64,000 nt of DNA. Origin: Casuarina equisetifolia (Eukaryota > Streptophyta > Magnoliopsida > Fagales > Casuarinaceae). The translations under genes and the position numbers were made by a program. Every line of letters begins with the position of its first letter. Positions within the stretch are counted from its first letter, which is position 1. Of the stretch, positions 1-14,500 are shown piece after piece. Location of the stretch: NCBI GenBank assembly GCA_028551475.1, contig CM052357.1, forward strand, positions 16,291,931 to 16,355,930, read 5' to 3'. The notes beneath the pieces were generated by a model that did no database searches, was not told the origin of the DNA, and was given only the letters and a program-made list of their open reading frames with translations.

Positions 1-320
1 TTTCCCTCCTTCACAAACTCACCAAGGCTGAATGCTAACATGACTGCCAAGTCAAACCCATATATATCCAACGTGTTGTAAGCAAATGATACATGTAGTG
101 CTTCAAGTTTGGCTTTGAACATTCTAGCATAATATTGGAAATTATGTTGAATTTGCTCCACCCTATGTGACCTTAAGCCTAGCGTTACTTGGCATGTGGG
201 GCATATAAGCTTCACATTAAGTATGCAATCCTTTATAGTAAAGCTTAAATGAAGGAAGTGTTCCTCTAACTTCTGAGCTAGCTTTTGGATTAGGCCTTTA
301 AGCTTTTTAACAATAGTTTT
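1..320 (-). CDS. Unassigned open coding-like stretch, runs off the left edge
   Basis: The minus strand is open for about 106 codons, from just inside the stop at 321-323 to the left edge of the window. The reading contains a CPTC motif followed by a mixed, protein-like stretch that includes FKAKLEALHVSF and GFDLAVMLAF. Composition looks coding and not transposon-like, and I recognise no family. There is no clear start codon at its upstream end, so it may be an internal exon. The Sirevirus insertion at 342 lies just upstream of it. It could be an exon of a gene that continues left, or a chance open frame. Nothing beyond open-frame length and composition supports it. Confidence 0.3.
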
Positions 321-341
321 TTAAAAATCAAAAGTTCTTGT

Positions 342-1712
342 TTTTGGAAAAAGATGTTTTTCTATGAAATTTTTTTATTAAATATATATAAATTCTTTTC
401 ATATGTTTATGTGCAAAATAGAATTAAAAGAAGTAAAAGATGTTTAAATTATAATATCAATCAAGATATTATAAAGTAGCTAGTTTCCTATATTTTAATA
501 TATTGTAACTTTATTCAAGCTTTAAAAGATCATTTCTTGAACAATAAAAAAAGAAAAGAGAAAATATAAGTTGCATGGTATTCATATTAAAAAAGAATGT
601 GATGCTTGTTTTTATGTTATTGCAAGAGAAAGGTGTATGCAAAAGCTTATATTATAAGTTTTATATGAAGTGCTTGCAAGAAGCAATCTAGTCTAGGCCC
701 GTAAGGAGTAGGCTGATTTAAGCCCGTGAGATGTAAGCTAACCTAAGCCCGAAATACATGAGTCTAATAAAGCTCTTAAGTGAAGGCATATCGTGAAGCT
801 CATTAAAATGGTGTCGCTTCTAATCTATTCTAGACAATGAGAGAAGTTGTCCCTTTTGTAGCTATATGTCCATTTTCCCAATGAGAAGATTTGCAGAAGA
901 GTTGATCATTTGTTAGAAAAGTTGCATGGAATGACCGTGTGATGATTAAGGGTTTGATTTAAAACCCTAAGTGATGGAATCATCCTACTTTCGTAATGGG
1001 AAGAAGCATATGATGTTGTTGAGTTTGACAAAAACCTTAAATTAGCTTATATTATTTAAATCTTATATAAAAGGGTTTGTTCCATGGTTCAAAGAGTTTT
1101 TGCATGAGTCTACTGTGAAATCGAAAGAAGAAATCAAGCTTGATCAACATGTTCTTGTGATTATATACTCTTGTATACACTTGTTTATGTGTCGATTGAA
1201 TTCTAATTATTATTTGCACATAAACTTTGTTGTAAATCTGAAACCCTAATTTGTTAAAATTTGGGATTTTTTGATTAAAACTTGAATTAGTACTCTATAT
1301 CTTGGATAAGCTCTTTGATTAGCAATATCCTTCACAAACTATATATTATTTGGGGATTTGCTCTTGTAACAAGGTTGAGACAACCTTTGATTATAACCTT
1401 AAAGTTTTGTGATTCCTTTGAGGAGGAATTGGAAGGATTAAGAGAATGTTTTCTCCTAAGCAATGAGTAAAGTGGACTTCAACTGGTTGAGTTGAAGGAA
1501 GAAAAGGGTGAACATAGGTGTGAGTGTCGAACCATCGTGGTAAATCTTGTGTTTATGCTTATTGTCCATTATTATTTAGGTTTGTTGTTTATATTGCTAC
1601 TTAGTGTGGTGTTTGAGTTTGTTGTGTTTGAAGAAGCTGAGTTAATAGACTTTGAAGTGAATGACTAGTACAGCCCCCCATATCTTTTCTTGGTTGGCAA
1701 TTATACCTAACA
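342..1712 (+). repeat. 5' LTR of outer Sirevirus
   Basis: It aligns along its length with 15763-17266. It contains a tandem run of a roughly 25-bp motif (core aagcccgtaaggagtagg) at about 670-775. It ends in ctaaca directly before the primer-binding site. It is shorter than its partner (1371 against 1504 bp), partly because of a segment near 840 that is present only in the right LTR. Confidence 0.88.
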
Positions 1713-2779
1713 ATTGGCATCAAAGCCAAGTTCTTTAATTAAAGGCTTAACATCCTATAGTAGATCCTTATAATGGCCTTAACGGAAGGTGTAGTTGTTA
1801 CGGGGTTTAATAAACAATGATTGTTTAATGGTATAAACTATAGACATTGAAAGCAATTAATGCAAGTATTTATCAGTGGTCAAGATCTAAAAGCATGGCA
1901 AGCTATCAGAAAGGGTATTACATTACCCAAAATTGATGAGTAAAAATGAAAGTAAGGTTATGGGACTAAATGCTAAGGCTATGAACATGATATATAATGG
2001 TCTAAGAGCTCATGAGTTTAATAAAATATTCTCTTGCCTCACCAGTAAAGAAATATGGGATAAGTCAGAAGTCATTTATAAAGGTACTAAGAAAGTCAAA
2101 TCCTCTAAAGTCACTATATTTACACATGATTATGAATTTTTTGCTATGAAAGATTTTGAAACTATTAGTGAAATGTTTGGTAGAATTACTAAAACAGTTT
2201 ATGAACTTAAATTGCTTGGAAAGACATATTCAAATAAATAAATAGTTAGAAAAATGTTAGTGTCTTTACTTGAAAGTTAGGACCCTAAAAAGATGGCTAT
2301 AGAGGAAGCACATGACTTAGATAAGCTGACCTTAGATGATTTGCTAGGACCATTAAAAACTCATGAAATGCAATTAATGAGAAAAGAACAAGAAAAAGAA
2401 AATAGAAAATCACTTGCTTTAAAAGTAGATGCAAAAAGAATTTATGAACTATAGTCCGAAAATGATGAGATTGCTATGCTAGCTAGGAGATTAAGAAAAT
2501 TCCCTAGAATAGGCTTAAGCAAGAATGTAGGACAATCTAGGAGGAAAGAAACACATGACCTTAGGGACAATCTATGTTTTGAATATCAAAAACCTAGACA
2601 TGTTAAGGCTAATTATCCTATTTTTAAAAAGAAAAATAATAAAAATAAGAAAAAGATCATGATTGCTGCTTAGGATAATGAGTTTATCATCGGAAGAGGA
2701 GGAATAAGGAGAAGTGGCACATCTCTACCTAATTGCAGCAGCAACCCTTAAAGATGAGAAATTTAAGGCAAGTGATAAT

Positions 2780-4441
2780 TGTTAGATTTTACGGCTTAAC
2801 AAGAAGGGGGGGTTGAATTGTTCTTGTCTTGAAACTATTGCTTTTGTTTGATAAAAAATTCAATCAATTAATTTAACAATTTATATGATAATAAGAAGGC
2901 AAACAAAATTATTTAAGTAAGTAGAGAGTAAGAGAATCAACACCCAAATTACCACGATGATTCAGCACTCTATCTTAGAGTCCTACGTCCATCCTCTTCT
3001 CCTTCAATCCAACCAATTAAAGTCCCTTTTACTCAACCTGATTAGGAGAATATGTTCTCCCTAATCCAAATAATTCCTTCTTAAAGGAATCCTCAAGTCT
3101 AAATACAAATTATGATCAAAAGATCATATACAATAGCAAATCCCACAAATAATATGTTAGTTTATGGGATATTGCTAATTAAAGGAGCTCTTCAAGCATA
3201 TATATTAAGATACAAAGCTCCTATCACAAAATCCCCAATTTGAAGAAATTAGGGTTTTGGGTTTTCCTCAAAATTTATGTGTAGTAAATGTTTATAAGTG
3301 AAATCAACACATAAATAATGTTATATAAGCTATGATTGAGTATATAATCAAAGATCAAAGCAAATAATCAAATATCACCGAACCCTTGTGAATCATCGAG
3401 AGATGAACAAACTCAAATCAAATAGTAGGTGAGCTTAAAGGGCTTTCTTCACAAAGAGAACATTTCAAATAGATGTAAATCATTAAGAGAAAATCTTCAC
3501 GAACACATCTCCTTTAAATAAAAGCAGATCTAGGGCCCTTTCAAATCAAACCTGAATCATAGCCCTCTTCTCGTTAGGAATAGTAGGCTATTTATCAAAT
3601 CAGCCTTATATCAGCCTTCACATTCAAAATCCGACCGTTCTAACAACCCATCTCCTCCAGATTCTTCTTGTTAAGGTTTCAATGTTTGAGAGAAGCGGAG
3701 ATAGCATTGGGGATGAATGGAGTGGCTAGCGGCTAGGGCAACCTCGTCGAAGGATAAAAGCCTCTTATGTGCTTCCTTAAGTGAGATGACGTCGTGGCCA
3801 AAAGACTTCACATATGGCAAGATGACACCGTAACAAGAAGGCTTCAATGATAGTCAAGACGACACTGTAACAGGGAGGCTCCAATGATAGTTAAGACGAC
3901 ACCATAATAAGGAGCAAGATCGGGCTGTCGTGAGTTTGGGCTGTATTATATCATCTCAGTCCAGTAGCAAGGGTCCAGTCCAGTGATGACATATCTAGTA
4001 GATATACACGGTCCAATATCAACAAGGTCCAAAAATATGATCTTTTATAAAGTTCATATTTTGGTGCATTTCATATATTGACTTTGAACTAATATCAAGA
4101 TAAAGTTAACATCCCTCATGTTCCTACAATTAAATCAAACCAGGTATCATATTCCTAAAATAAAATATATTCAAATATATTATATTTCTTAAGGAAATAA
4201 TCAAATAATCAATATATTCAAATATTCAAACATTTGAATATATGTCACAAGAGCTTTAAGAATATATTTTATGAGGAAATGTAGGAACCTGGTTACTTTA
4301 TAATATCATTAATTGATATTATAATTTGTACACCTTTTACTTCCTATATTTTTTCCTTTTGTACATTTAGAAAAACATATTTTAAGAATTGATATTTATC
4401 AGAAAATATTTTTAGTCACAGCAAAATCCTATTTTCCAACA
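2780..4441 (-). repeat. 3' LTR of inner Sirevirus
   Basis: It is 1662 bp and begins tgttagattttacgg on the plus strand. It matches 9869-11525 closely along its length and abuts a purine tract (minus strand) at 4442. Confidence 0.9.
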
Positions 4442-7400
4442 ATCTCCCCTTTTTTTATGATGACAAAATATTTTGATAGTATAGCACATGTCATCAAATA
4501 TCAATCATGTTTTTCAAGAGAACACTACTTATTGTTGCAGCATAATGATCATAATACAGTTCAAGTTGCACTGTCTGCAAGCAAGTCCTATACATGTGTC
4601 TAGCAGTTTTTGAAATTTATCATAGAACATGCAATTTTTCAAGCAGAGGTGATATGTATATGTATCCCACATTTTGCACTGATATAGTCAGAAATGAGAC
4701 TTTACATGTGCACTATTCTCTCCCTCTTTTTGTCATAAGCAAAAAGAATGATTATGCAAGTAAGTAAGATAGGCAACAATAAAAAAAAAATGAGCAGGCA
4801 GCCATTGAATAAAGATAAGAGTGGGGTACTAACCAAATTTTGTAGTAGTGAAGGTAGAGCTACTCTCCCTCAAACCGAGTAGTTTGAAAAACAATAAAAG
4901 AATATAGAGATAGTAGTAATTAACAGTTCAAAGATTTTCAGGGACTAAAATTCCAAGTTCTTGACTAAGAGCATAAAACCTGTCCTTTGGTAAGGGTTTG
5001 GTTAAGATATCAACAATTTGCTGATCAGTGCTTATAAATTTAAGTGCAACATCACCTTTCTGAACATGATCTCTAATAAAGTGATGTCTAATTTCTATGT
5101 GTTTGGTTTTAGAGTGTTGGATAGGATTCTTAATGAGATTTATTGTACTAGTGTTATCACATTTTAGTGGAACTCTATGTGATAAGATGCCATAATCCTC
5201 TAATTGTTGTTTCATCCATAAGATTTGAGCACAACCACTAGCGGCAGCAATATATTCAGCTTCAGTAGAAGAGAGAGCTACACAGTTTTGTTTATTGGAG
5301 TGCCAAGAAATAAGCATATTTCCTAGATAGTGACATCCACCACTCGTACTCTTCTTATCTAGTTTGCATCCAACATAATCAAAGTCACTAAATGCATGCA
5401 AATCTAGAGTGGTGTCTCTAGGATACCAAATTCCTAGAGAAATCATGTCTCTAAGGTATCTAAATATTCTTTTAACAGCAACTAGGTGCTATTCTTTAGG
5501 ATTAGATTGATACCTATCACATAGACACACATTAAACATGATATTCGGTCTAGATGCAGTCAAGTATAGCAAAGAACCAATCATGCCATGATATAATTTA
5601 GTGTCTACACTAATTCCATCTTCATCATTAGATAATGATAAAGAAATGCTCATTGGTGTGTTCATTAGTTTGGAATCATGCATCTTTTATTTCTTGAGCA
5701 ATTCATTTATGTATTTAGTTTGACTTATAAAAGTCCCTTCGTTGGTTTGTTTGATTTGCAATCCAAGAAAGTATGTTAATTCACCTATCATACTCATTTC
5801 AAATTCACTTTGCATGCATGCAGCAAATTCTTCACATAGTTTAGAATTAGTAAAACCAAACACAATGTCATCAACATATATTTGAACAATTAATTTTTTT
5901 TCTTTGTTCTTTATAAATAATTTGTTGTCCACTTTTCCTTTTCTGAAATCATGATTGATTAAGAATGAACTTAATTTATCATACCAAGCCTGTGGAACTT
6001 TTTTCAAACCATATAATGCTTTTAACAATTTAAAGACATGATTTGAATAAATTGGATCTTCAAATCCGGGTGGTTGTTCAACATATATTTCTTCCTTTAT
6101 AGTACCATTCAAAAATGCACTTTTGACATCCATTTGAAATAAGGTAAAGTTCATACAGCAAGCAAATGCAAATAAGATTCAAATTGCTTCCAATATAGCT
6201 ATAAGTGCAAATGTTTCATCATAGTCAATCCATTCTTCTTGATTATATCCTTGTGCCACTAATCTAGCCTTATTCCTAGTAATAGTATTGTTTTCATCTA
6301 GTTTATTCCTGAAAACCCATTTTGTACCTATGACCGGATGATCCTTTGATCTAGGAACTAGATTCCAGACCTTACTTCTTTCAAACTAGTTCAATTCTTC
6401 TTGCATAGCAGGAAGCCAATTTTCATCTTCAAGAGCTTCATCTACTTTCTTTAGCTCTACTTGAGATAAAAAGGCTTAATGTTCACATATTTTGTGAACT
6501 CAAGACCTTGTACTTACTCTAACATTTGGATCACCTATAATGTAATTGTGATCTACTTCATTTCTAACTCTAGGGAAGGAAGGTTCTCTAATTTCAGACT
6601 CCCCTTCAACTTCAGCCCTAATTGGATGACTTTTATTTTCATTTTTCTCTTTGGTTTCTAAAATGTTGTGACAATCATCCTCAAACTTAACATGAATTGA
6701 TTCTTCTACAACTAATGTTCGTTTGTTGAATACTCTATATGCTTGACTTGTATGAGAATATCCAATAAATATTCCTTCATCACTCTTGGAATCAAATTTC
6801 CCAAATGATTTTTTTCCATGATTCAAAACAAAACATTTACTTTCAAAAACATGAAAATATGAAATGTTTGGTTTTCTTTCAAAGAATAATTCAAAGGGTG
6901 TCCTTTTCAAAATAGGTCTTATTAAGGCACGATTTGAAATATAACATGTTATGTTTATAGCTTCTCCCCACAAATGTTTAGGAAGATTATATTCACACAT
7001 CATGGTTCTAGCCATTTCTTGAAGAGTTCTATTTTTCCTTTCAACAACACCATTTTGTTGTGGTGTTCTAGGAGCTAAAAAATTGTGTACAATACCATTT
7101 TCTAAACAAAATTTTTCAAAGAGTTGGTTTTCAAATTCACCACCATGATTAGTTCTTATTTTTATAATTGAAAAACTCTTTTCATTTTGAATCATTTTAT
7201 AGAATTTAGCAAACTTTTCAAATGCCTCGTCTTTCCTAGTAAGCATGTATGTCCATGTGAATCTAGAATAGTCATCTATAATGACTAAGACATAATATTT
7301 ACCATTTAATGTTGTTATTCTCATAGGACTGAAAAGATCCATATGCAGTATTTCTAATGGTCTAGATGTACTTACCATTAGCTTCGACTTGAAGCTACTT

Positions 7401-9868
7401 TGTGTGTGTTTTCCCTTAATGCATGCTTCACATATTCTATTATTGTTAAATTCTAAAGATGGAAGACCTTTTACTAAATTGTACTTACATAGTTTTTCTA
7501 TCAATCCTAGACCTACATGTCCTAGTCTTCTATGCCATAACCAAGCATCAATATTTCTATTTACAACCAAGCATGTTTGTTCAACATTCATCTTACTTAA
7601 ATCAAGCACATAGATATTGTCTTTTCTTTTTCCAACAATTTTATGTTCAGCATGCTCAACAAGACAACTTTCTTTTCTAAATTTTATTTTGAATCCTTTA
7701 TCACACAACTGACTTATGCTAAGTAGGTTAAATTTTAGTTCATCCACAAGCAAAACTTCATATATGAGTAGGGTATTAGAGTTACCTATTGTTCCCATTC
7801 CTCTTATTCTTCCTTTGGAGTTATCTCCAAAAGATACCATACCTCCATTTTTCAACTCAAGTGTTGAGAAGAGTTCCTTCATCCCAATCATGTGTTGAGA
7901 ACATCCGCTGTCTAGAATCCACATGTTCTTGAGCTTTTTATTCCTTATTGGTGCACTCATAACCTGCAGAAACAAATTTTATCATTGAAGTGCTTGGTAC
8001 CCTTTTTACTTTGAGTCCATGAGTGTTAGTTCAACTTAGATTTCTATCATTCTTAGGCAACCAAAGTTTCTTTACTTTGTAAGCCTTTCTAAGTCTTACA
8101 GGACATTTATCAAAATTATAACCAAAATAATTACAGAAAGAGCATTTATTTTCATGTAGTGAAATTGAACATTCTTGTTCCTTAAAGAAATGAGTGAATG
8201 ATTTTGATTTATCATTCAATTTATACCCTAGTCCCGCCTTATCATATATACACCCTTAAGAATTTAGAATTCTATCTAACATGCAACTACCATTTGTAAA
8301 TTTCTTTAACAGCAAGTTACTTGCATCAAGTTTTGATTTCAAGTCACGGTTTTCTTTTTCCAGTTCAAGGACTTTATTCTTAAGATTTTCAGCACATACA
8401 TGTGTATCATTTTCTGCATGTATTTCAACATCAGAAAATACACTGACACCACAGAAAGTTTTTGTTCCTATTTGCATGTTTTCAGATTTTCCTTGTTTTT
8501 CATACATATCATTCATACAAGCATCATTTTTCATATATGCATTGGCAGAAATAACAATGTCATCATTCAGGGAAATCAAAGCATCTTTCTTTTCAGCTTC
8601 ATCTCTACATGCAATAACTTCTGTGCTTTGTTTATCAATAAAGTTAATTTTCTATATAGAAGTCAACTGTCCTTGTTTTTCAGATTTATTTTTTGCTTTT
8701 AACTTTCTGTATTTATCTTTTAATTTATTTGTATATTTAACTAAATCAAAAAATGTAGTTTCTAATCTAGAATTTATTTGAAGAAACATTTCAGAATCGT
8801 TTACCTCATTATTTTCTTCCTCAAGAGTTGCTGTTGTGGTTAGGCATAGATGTGCAACCTCTTCTTGAGTTTCTTCATTAGATGAGGAGTTCTCATCATC
8901 CCAGGCAGTAATCATTACCTTCTTTTTGTTCTTGCTGTTTCTCTTCTTGATCATCGGACAATTAATTTTGATATGTCCTGGTTTCTTGCATTCATAGCAC
9001 ACATTCTCCCTAGGTTCATTTAATTCTTTTCTCCTATTTTGCCCTATGTTTTTGTTTAAGCCTTTTCTTAGAAATTTTCTAAATCTTCTAGCTATAAAAG
9101 CTACTTCATCATTTTCTGACTCTTCCTCTTCAGTCTTTTCAACTTCTACTTTAAGTGCAAGTGATCTCTTATTTTCCTTTTCTTTCCCTCTTCTTATAAG
9201 ATGCATTTCACGAGTCTTAAGAGAACCTAGTAAATCATCTAAGGTTAGCATCTCTAGGTCATGAGCTTCTTCTATAGCCATCTTTTTAGGATCCCAACTC
9301 TTGGGTAGGGATACTAACATTTTTCTTACCATTTCCTCATTTGTATAGGTTTTTCCTAGCAATTTAAGTTCTGAAATAATTTCAGTGAATCTACCAAACA
9401 TATCACTAATAGTTTCAGAATCTTTCATAACAAATAATTCATAGTCATGTGGAAGCATATTAACTTTAGAGGACTTTACCTTTTTAGTTCCTTCATAAAT
9501 GACCTCTAACTTATTCCAAATTTCTTTACCGGTGTTGCAAGATGACACTTTGTTAAACTCATGTGCTCTAAGACCATTATAGATCATATTCATGGACTTA
9601 GCATTTAACCCCATTACTTTAGCTTCATTTTTTGACCATTTATCAGTTTTGGGTAATGTAATACCCTTCCTAATTACTTGCCAAGCTTCTGGATCTTGGC
9701 CTATTATGAAGACTTGCATTAATTGTTTCCAATGCCTAAAATTAATGCCATCAAACAAGGGAGGTTTATTAAACCCCGTAACAGTTAACCCTTTATCAGA
9801 AGCCATGATATGGATCTACTCTAGGATGTTAATCCTTTTAATCAAAGAACCTAGCTCTAGATGCCAAT

Positions 9869-11525
9869 TGTTGGATTTTATGGCTTAATAAGAAGGGGGG
9901 TTGAATTGCTCGTCTCGAAACTATTGCTTTTGTTTGATAAAAAATTCAATCAATTAATTTAACAATTTATATGATAATAAAAAGGCAAACAGAATTATTT
10001 AAGCAAGTAAAGAGTAAGAGAATCAACACCCAAATTACCACAGTGGTTCAGCACTCTATCTTAGAGTCCTACGTCTATCCTCTTCTCCTTCAATCCAACC
10101 GATTAAAGTTCCCTTTACTCAACCTGATTAGGAGAATACGTTCTCCCTAATCCAAATAATTCCTTCTTAAAGGAATCCTCAAGTCTGAATACAAATTATG
10201 ATCAAAAGATCATATACAATAGCAAATCCCTAAATAATATGTTAGTTTATAGGATATTGCTAATAAGAGGAGCTATTCAAGCATATATCAAGATATAAAG
10301 CTCCTATCATAAAATCCCCAATTTGAAGAAATTAGGATTTTGGGTTTTCCTCAAAATTTATGTGCAGTAAATGTTTATAAGTGAAATCAGCACATAAATA
10401 ATGTTATACAAGCTATGATTGAGTATATAATCAAAGATCATAGCAAATAATCAAATATCACTGAACCCTTGTGAATCACTGAGAGATGAACAAACTTGAA
10501 TCAAATAGTAGGTGAGCTTAAAGGTCTTTCTTCGCAAAAAGAACACTTCAAATAGATGTAAATCATCAAGAGAAAATCTTCATGCACACATCTCCTTTAA
10601 ATAGAAGCAGATCTAGGGCTCTTTCAAATCAAACCTGAATCATAGCCCTTTTCCCATTAGGAATAGTAGGCTATCTATCAAATTAGCCTTATATCAGCCT
10701 TCAAATTTGAAATTCAACCGTTCTGACAACCCATCTCCTCTAGATTCTTCCCATTGAGGTTTTGGTGTTTAAGAGAAGTGGAGACAGCATCGAGGACGAG
10801 TGGAGTGGCTAGTGGCTAGGGCAACCTTGTTGAAGGATAAAAGCCTCTTATGTGCTTCCTTAAGTGAGATGACGTCGTGGCCAGAAGACTTCACATATGG
10901 TCAAGATGACACCATAACAAGGAGGCTTCAATGATAGTCAAGATGACACCATAACAGGGAGGCTCCAATGATAGTTAAGACGACACAATAATAAGGAGCA
11001 AGATTGGGCTGTTGTGAGTTTGGGCTGCATCATATCATCTTAGTCTAGCAGCAAGGGTCCAGTCCAGTGATGACATATCCAGCAGATATACACAGTCCAA
11101 TATCAACAAGGTCCAAAAGTATAATCTTTTACAAAGTTTATATTTTTGTGCATTTCATATATTGACTTTGAACTAATATCAAGATAGAGTTAACATCCCT
11201 CATGTTCCTACAATTACATCAAACCAGGTATCATATTGCTAAAATAAAATATATTCAAATATATTATATTTCTTAAGGAAATAATCAAATAATCAATATA
11301 TTCAAATATTCAAACATTTGAATGTATGTCACAAGAGGTTTAAGAATATATTTTATGAGAAAATGTAGGAATCCGGTTATTTTATAATATCATTAATTGA
11401 TATTATAATTTGTACACCTTTTTCTTCTTATAGTTTTTCTTTTTGCACATTTAGAAAAACATATTTTAAGAATTGATATTTATCAAAAAATATTTTTAGT
11501 CACAACAAAACCCTATTTTCCAATA
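9869..11525 (-). repeat. 5' LTR of inner Sirevirus
   Basis: It is 1657 bp and begins tgttggattttatggc on the plus strand. On the minus strand its end is followed directly by the primer-binding site and then gag. Its far end adjoins resumed gag sequence of the outer element. Confidence 0.9.
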
Positions 11526-14500
11526 ATGATAATAAATTGCTAAATGATGTGAATTATGGCATAGAAACTACTTTCTTTGATTTAGTTGAGCATACAAATA
11601 AGATGAAAAATAAATATAGAGAAATGAAAGAAAAGTATAAGTCTATCAAAGTTGAAACTAATGTTGCAAAAGATCTTTATGAAATTTTTTCATCTTCCTT
11701 ACATAGGAATCATAAGATACTTGAAAATGGTTGCATGAAATTGATGTATGCTCTATGAATGATACATGTTCAGACCTCGGCAAAAAGAATGATAATGTTA
11801 CTAAAATATTTTGCACTAATTGTAATGTAGTAAGTCTAAACATGAGAATATATGAAATAGAGAGAGAAAAATAAGAAATTCAGTTAAAGTTAGATGACAC
11901 CACTTTGGTATTTAAAAAATTCACTAAAGGTAGTACCATGTTAAATAAAATGTTGCAATCATAAAGAGGCATAAATGATAAAGCTTATATAGATTATAAA
12001 TCAAATGAGAATTCAAAGTCTTTCACTAAATTCTTTGAAAAGAAAAGTTCCATAACTCCATTGTATGATAAATGTTCATATCGTAAATATGTTGATCATT
12101 CTTTTGATACATGTCCTATTTGGCTTAGAAGATCATATAAGATAAAGAAAGTATGATTTCCTAAAACTTTTAGTAATATTTGTTCTACTAACTCTCACAG
12201 ATCCAAAGAAAAAAAGGCATTAAGAACTTCAACAAATATCTTAATCTTTGTAGGCTTTAAGTGCAAAAGTGAACAAAAAGGACTACAAAAATCTATGGAT
12301 TCTAGAAAAATGGATGCTCTCGTCATATGACTAGGATGATGAAGCTTTTCTTAACACTTTAGCTAAAAACTGGAGGTACGATCTCCTTTAGAGATAATTC
12401 CAAAGGGAGAATCAAAGGTATGGGAATTATAGGTAATCCGAAAACCTACTTATTTTAAAAGTTCTATTTGTGGATGAATTGAAATTCAACTTGCTGAGTA
12501 TAAGCTAACTTTGTGATAAAGATTTTAAAATAAAGTTTGGAAAAAGAGCTTTATCTTATTGAACACATGGAGCATGATATAAAAATTGTTGGAAAAAAGA
12601 AAGATAATATCTATGTGCTAGATCTTAGTGAATTGACTACTAAATAAACATGTTTGATTGTGAATAAAAATGTTGATGCTTGGTTATGGCATAGGAAACT
12701 TGGACATGCAGGTCTAGGTTTGATAGAAAAATTGTCCAAGAATAACTTGGTCAAAGGTCTTCCCATTCTTAGCTTTGATAAAAATAGGTTATGTGAAACA
12801 TGTATAAAAGGCAAACATAGTCAAAGTAGCTTTAAATCAAAGCTCTTACTAGCCACTACAAGACCACTAGAATTGCTCCACATGGATCTGTTCAGTCCTT
12901 TGAGAAGAACCACTCTAAATGGTAAATATTATGATTTAGTCATAATGGATGACTATGCTAAATATACATGGGTTATCTACTTGCTAGAAAGGATGACACG
13001 TTTGAAAAGTTTGCTAAGTTTTGTAAAATGATTCAAAACAAAAAAGGTATTTTTATTACAAAAATAAGGACTGATCATGGTGGGGAATTTGAAAATCACT
13101 TCTTTGAAAAATTTTGTTCTAAGAATAGAATTCTCATAATTTTTTAGCACTTAGAATCCCACAACAAAATGGTGTTGTGGAAAGAAAGAATAGGACACTT
13201 TAAGAAATGGCTAGAACTATGATGTGTGAATACAATATTTATAAACACTTTCAAGGAAAAGCTATAAGCACAACTTGTCATATCTCAAACTGTGCATTCT
13301 TGAGACATATTTTGAAAAAGACTCCCTTTGAATTATTTTTTGGTAGGAAACCTAACATCTCTTACTTCCATGTCTTTAGTAATAAATTCTTTGTTTTAAA
13401 TCATGGTAAGGAGCCACTTGGCAAGTTCAACTTTAAGAGAAATTTTGTAGTGGAGGAATTAATACATGTTAAGTTTAAAGATGATTGCACTACTCATCTA
13501 GAAAATATAATCAATCCTAGTTCAAATGAACAAGGAAATAGTGAGAAGAATGTAGCTAGAGTTGAGAGGGAGTTAAGAGACTTTTCATTTACTAAAGTTA
13601 GAGGAGAGGTAGATCAGCAACATATTTTAGGTGATCTCACTCATAGAGTAAGTACCCAATCATGTTATCCTAATACTTATGAACAACAAGCTTTCTTGTC
13701 TCAAGTAAAGCCAAATAAGGTAGATGAAGTGCTGAAAGATGAAAACTGGTTTCTTGCTATGCAGGAAAAATTGAACTAGTTTGAGAGAAACAAAGTTTGG
13801 AACTTGGTTCCTAGACTAGAAAATCATTCGATGATTGGCACTAAATGGGTATTTAGAAATAAGTTAGATGAAAATGGAATTATCATTACAAATAAGGTTA
13901 GACTAGTTGCAAAAGGATATAGTCAAAAGGAAGGAATAGACTATGATGAAATCTTTGCATTGGTAGCCAAATTAGAATTTATTAGAATGATTTTGGGATT
14001 TACTTGCTATATAAATTCACTTTCTTTCAAATGGATGTAAAGAGTGCTTTCTTTCTTAAATGTTATTGTTAAAGAAGAAGTATATGTTGAATAACCACCT
14101 AGATTTGAAGATCTAATGTGTCTTGATCATGTTTTCAAGCTTTTAAAAGCTTTATATGGACTTGAACAACTTTCTACAATTTTCTACTTATGCAGATTTT
14201 AGAAAAGGAATAGTAGATAACACATTATTCATTAAAACAAAGGAAAAGATATCTTGATTATTTAAATTTATGTTTATGATATTTTTTTTGGTTCTACTAA
14301 TCCTAGTTTATGTAAAGACTTTGTTGAATCTATGCAAAATAAGTTTGAGATAAGAATGAAGGGTGAATTGACTTATTTCCTATGTCTTCAAATTAGGCAA
14401 ACTAGCAAAGGGATTTTTATAAGTCAAACTAAATATGCAAATGAATTGATTAAGAAATACAAGATGCATGATTCCAAACCAATAAACACTCCCATGAGCA

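Larger units (their letters stand above)
2780..11525 (-). mobile_element. Inner Sirevirus-type Ty1/copia retrotransposon, nested antiparallel (broken)
   Basis: A minus-strand fossil element of about 8.7 kb inserted in the gag region of the outer element. The LTRs are 2780-4441 and 9869-11525. The flanking target duplication is near-exact, ataat at 2775-2779 and atgat at 11526-11530. The primer-binding site lies beside the LTR at about 9855-9868, and the final purine tract at about 4442-4456, both on the minus strand. Parts read right to left: gag with a CCHC zinc knuckle (about 9806-8650), a second Cys/His motif region (about 8220-8030), protease and pre-integrase domain, integrase with HxxxH/CxxC (about 7975-6500), reverse transcriptase with the YVDDI motif (about 6350-5490), and RNase H (5446-4928). 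It keeps long open stretches with several breaks. The LTRs are roughly 95% alike by eye, so it is clearly younger than its host element. Confidence 0.92.

Noticed and set aside
8281-8781. Plus-strand open frame of 166 codons
   Set aside because: It is the antisense of the gag-side region of the inner Sirevirus; its Ser/Phe-rich composition is typical of a shadow frame.
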